Shown here: one piece after another, positions 63,475 through 64,000 of the stretch
Position numbering within the stretch: the first letter of the stretch is position 1
Layout of the letters: the number at the start of each line of letters is the position of its first letter
Assembly (NCBI GenBank): GCA_948847595.1
Contig: CAQOGY010000004.1
Span: 186,001-250,000 of the forward strand
DNA: 64,000 bases
Direction of reading: 5' to 3'
Source of the DNA: an uncultured Bacteroides sp.
GTDB taxonomy: Bacteria; Bacteroidota; Bacteroidia; Bacteroidales; Bacteroidaceae
Program-made: the position numbers and the translations under genes
Notes under the pieces: model-generated
What the model was told of the DNA's origin: nothing
What the model saw: the letters and a program-made list of their open reading frames with translations, nothing else
Database searches by the model: none

Positions 63475-64000
63475 TTACTTCTTTTCTCCTGTACCTGCCG
63501 TGAAGTTCAGATGGATCACATTGCCGGCTGAACCTTGTACGGAATAACCGTCTCCCTTTTCTGTCCAACTGTCAATAAGGTTGAAATCACGATAGAAGAT
63601 TTCACCGTCATGGAGTGTAAACTCAGTTCTCCACCAGTCGAGGTCTGTCTTGAAGCACATACGGACTTCTCCGCTTGCAGTCATGGCAGGAGATACGAAG
63701 TTACCGTCTTTGGTGGCGGGAACCGTAAACTTCCATTCGTCGTTGAATGCCCATGAACCGCCGGTTGTGTTACCGAACAAATACACTTCAGCTGGGTAGA
63801 AAGTAATGGTAAACTGATAATCATCCCCTTTGACAGCCGCTTTGACGTAGAAGAGATACCATCCGGCGTTTTCTACGACGAAGTTGTCACTGCCGCTGAC
63901 TCCTGCTCCGGCTTTGTCGGTAACCGTCACGCGGTTGTCGTTAATACCGATATACTCGTTTTCCTTTGTTCCGAACTTGAACTCGGAGTTGGCATCGAAG
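63475..64000 (-). CDS. susE: SusE starch-binding lipoprotein, C-terminal part (5' end outside window)
   Basis: The frame is open from the window's right end to the stop at 63475, giving about 174 C-terminal residues. The visible part shows two starch-binding modules related to those of SusF: FGTKENEYIGINDNRVTVTD then VYLFGNTTGGSWAFNDEW, with the same SPAMTASGEVRMCFKT and WWRTEFTLHDGEIFYRD features. An internal GTG at 63930 should not be taken as the start. SusE binds starch at the cell surface with SusD, F and G. Confidence 0.93.
   Translation of the reverse strand, partial: FDANSEFKFGTKENEYIGINDNRVTVTDKAGAGVSGSDNFVVENAGWYLFYVKAAVKGDDYQFTITFYPAEVYLFGNTTGGSWAFNDEWKFTVPATKDGNFVSPAMTASGEVRMCFKTDLDWWRTEFTLHDGEIFYRDFNLIDSWTEKGDGYSVQGSAGNVIHLNFTAGTGEKK

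Noticed and set aside
63475..63930. Separate 151-residue gene at the right end
   Set aside because: The frame continues without a stop to base 64000 and is homologous to SusF, so it is the C-terminal part of susE cut by the window edge.

Overview
The window is a piece of a Bacteroides chromosome, almost certainly B. thetaiotaomicron or a very close relative. Evidence: dense SusC/SusD-type polysaccharide utilisation genes; Bacteroidetes promoters (TAnnTTTG at -7) in front of most operons; and a 692-residue SusG whose lipobox Cys (C23) and GH13 catalytic triad (D388, E431, D498) sit at the positions I recall for B. thetaiotaomicron SusG. The catalytic His of the GH145 enzyme likewise falls at H48. 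No tRNA, rRNA, transposase, integrase or CRISPR array was seen.

Layout. (1) 1-5342: tail of a GH43 gene, a tandem GH43-GH43 enzyme and a GH51 arabinofuranosidase with an unusual N-terminal module, followed by a 0.9-kb gap full of inverted repeats. (2) 6247-13691: a GH31 enzyme and a membrane one-component regulator (propeller-Y_Y_Y-TM-AraC HTH, no kinase or receiver) on the minus strand, divergent from a GH97 enzyme. (3) 13732-22178: a GH43 gene, a GH29 plus mutarotase pair and a GH43 plus GH97 pair around an AraC-type regulator; a shared operator-like motif lies at a fixed distance from three promoters, so this looks like a local regulon without its own SusC/D pair. (4) 22287-23138: a soluble TonB-domain/DUF4488 protein.

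(5) 23267-50968: a complete PUL that matches, by family content and order, the arabinogalactan-protein PUL I remember as about BT3674-BT3687: GH127, GH43, DUF4419, DUF2264, BNR_4 propeller, HTCS sensor-regulator, IPT/NHL lipoprotein, SusC, SusD, DUF1735-type lipoprotein, GH16-GH43_24 fusion, GH43_24, GH145 and GH105. Working model: surface proteins bind and cut the glycan, SusCD import fragments, periplasmic GH43_24 enzymes strip the beta-1,3-galactan backbone, GH127/GH43 remove arabinose, GH145 removes terminal rhamnose from glucuronate, and GH105 removes unsaturated glucuronate, with the HTCS sensing a breakdown product. (6) 50951-59663: housekeeping genes (GNAT and DUF2156 proteins, LrgAB, Pta-AckA, a glycosyltransferase, RadC, a DUF59 protein, LpxH-like hydrolase). 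(7) 59804-64000: the 3' half of the starch operon on the minus strand (susG, susF, partial susE).

The most unusual non-coding signal is a pair of elements (5798-5923 and 37131-37274) that share no sequence but have the same design: four 10-bp palindromes at exactly 22-bp spacing between long inverted arms. A candidate small RNA on the minus strand (36768-36936), with a textbook promoter and terminator, sits between the HTCS gene and the susC operon.
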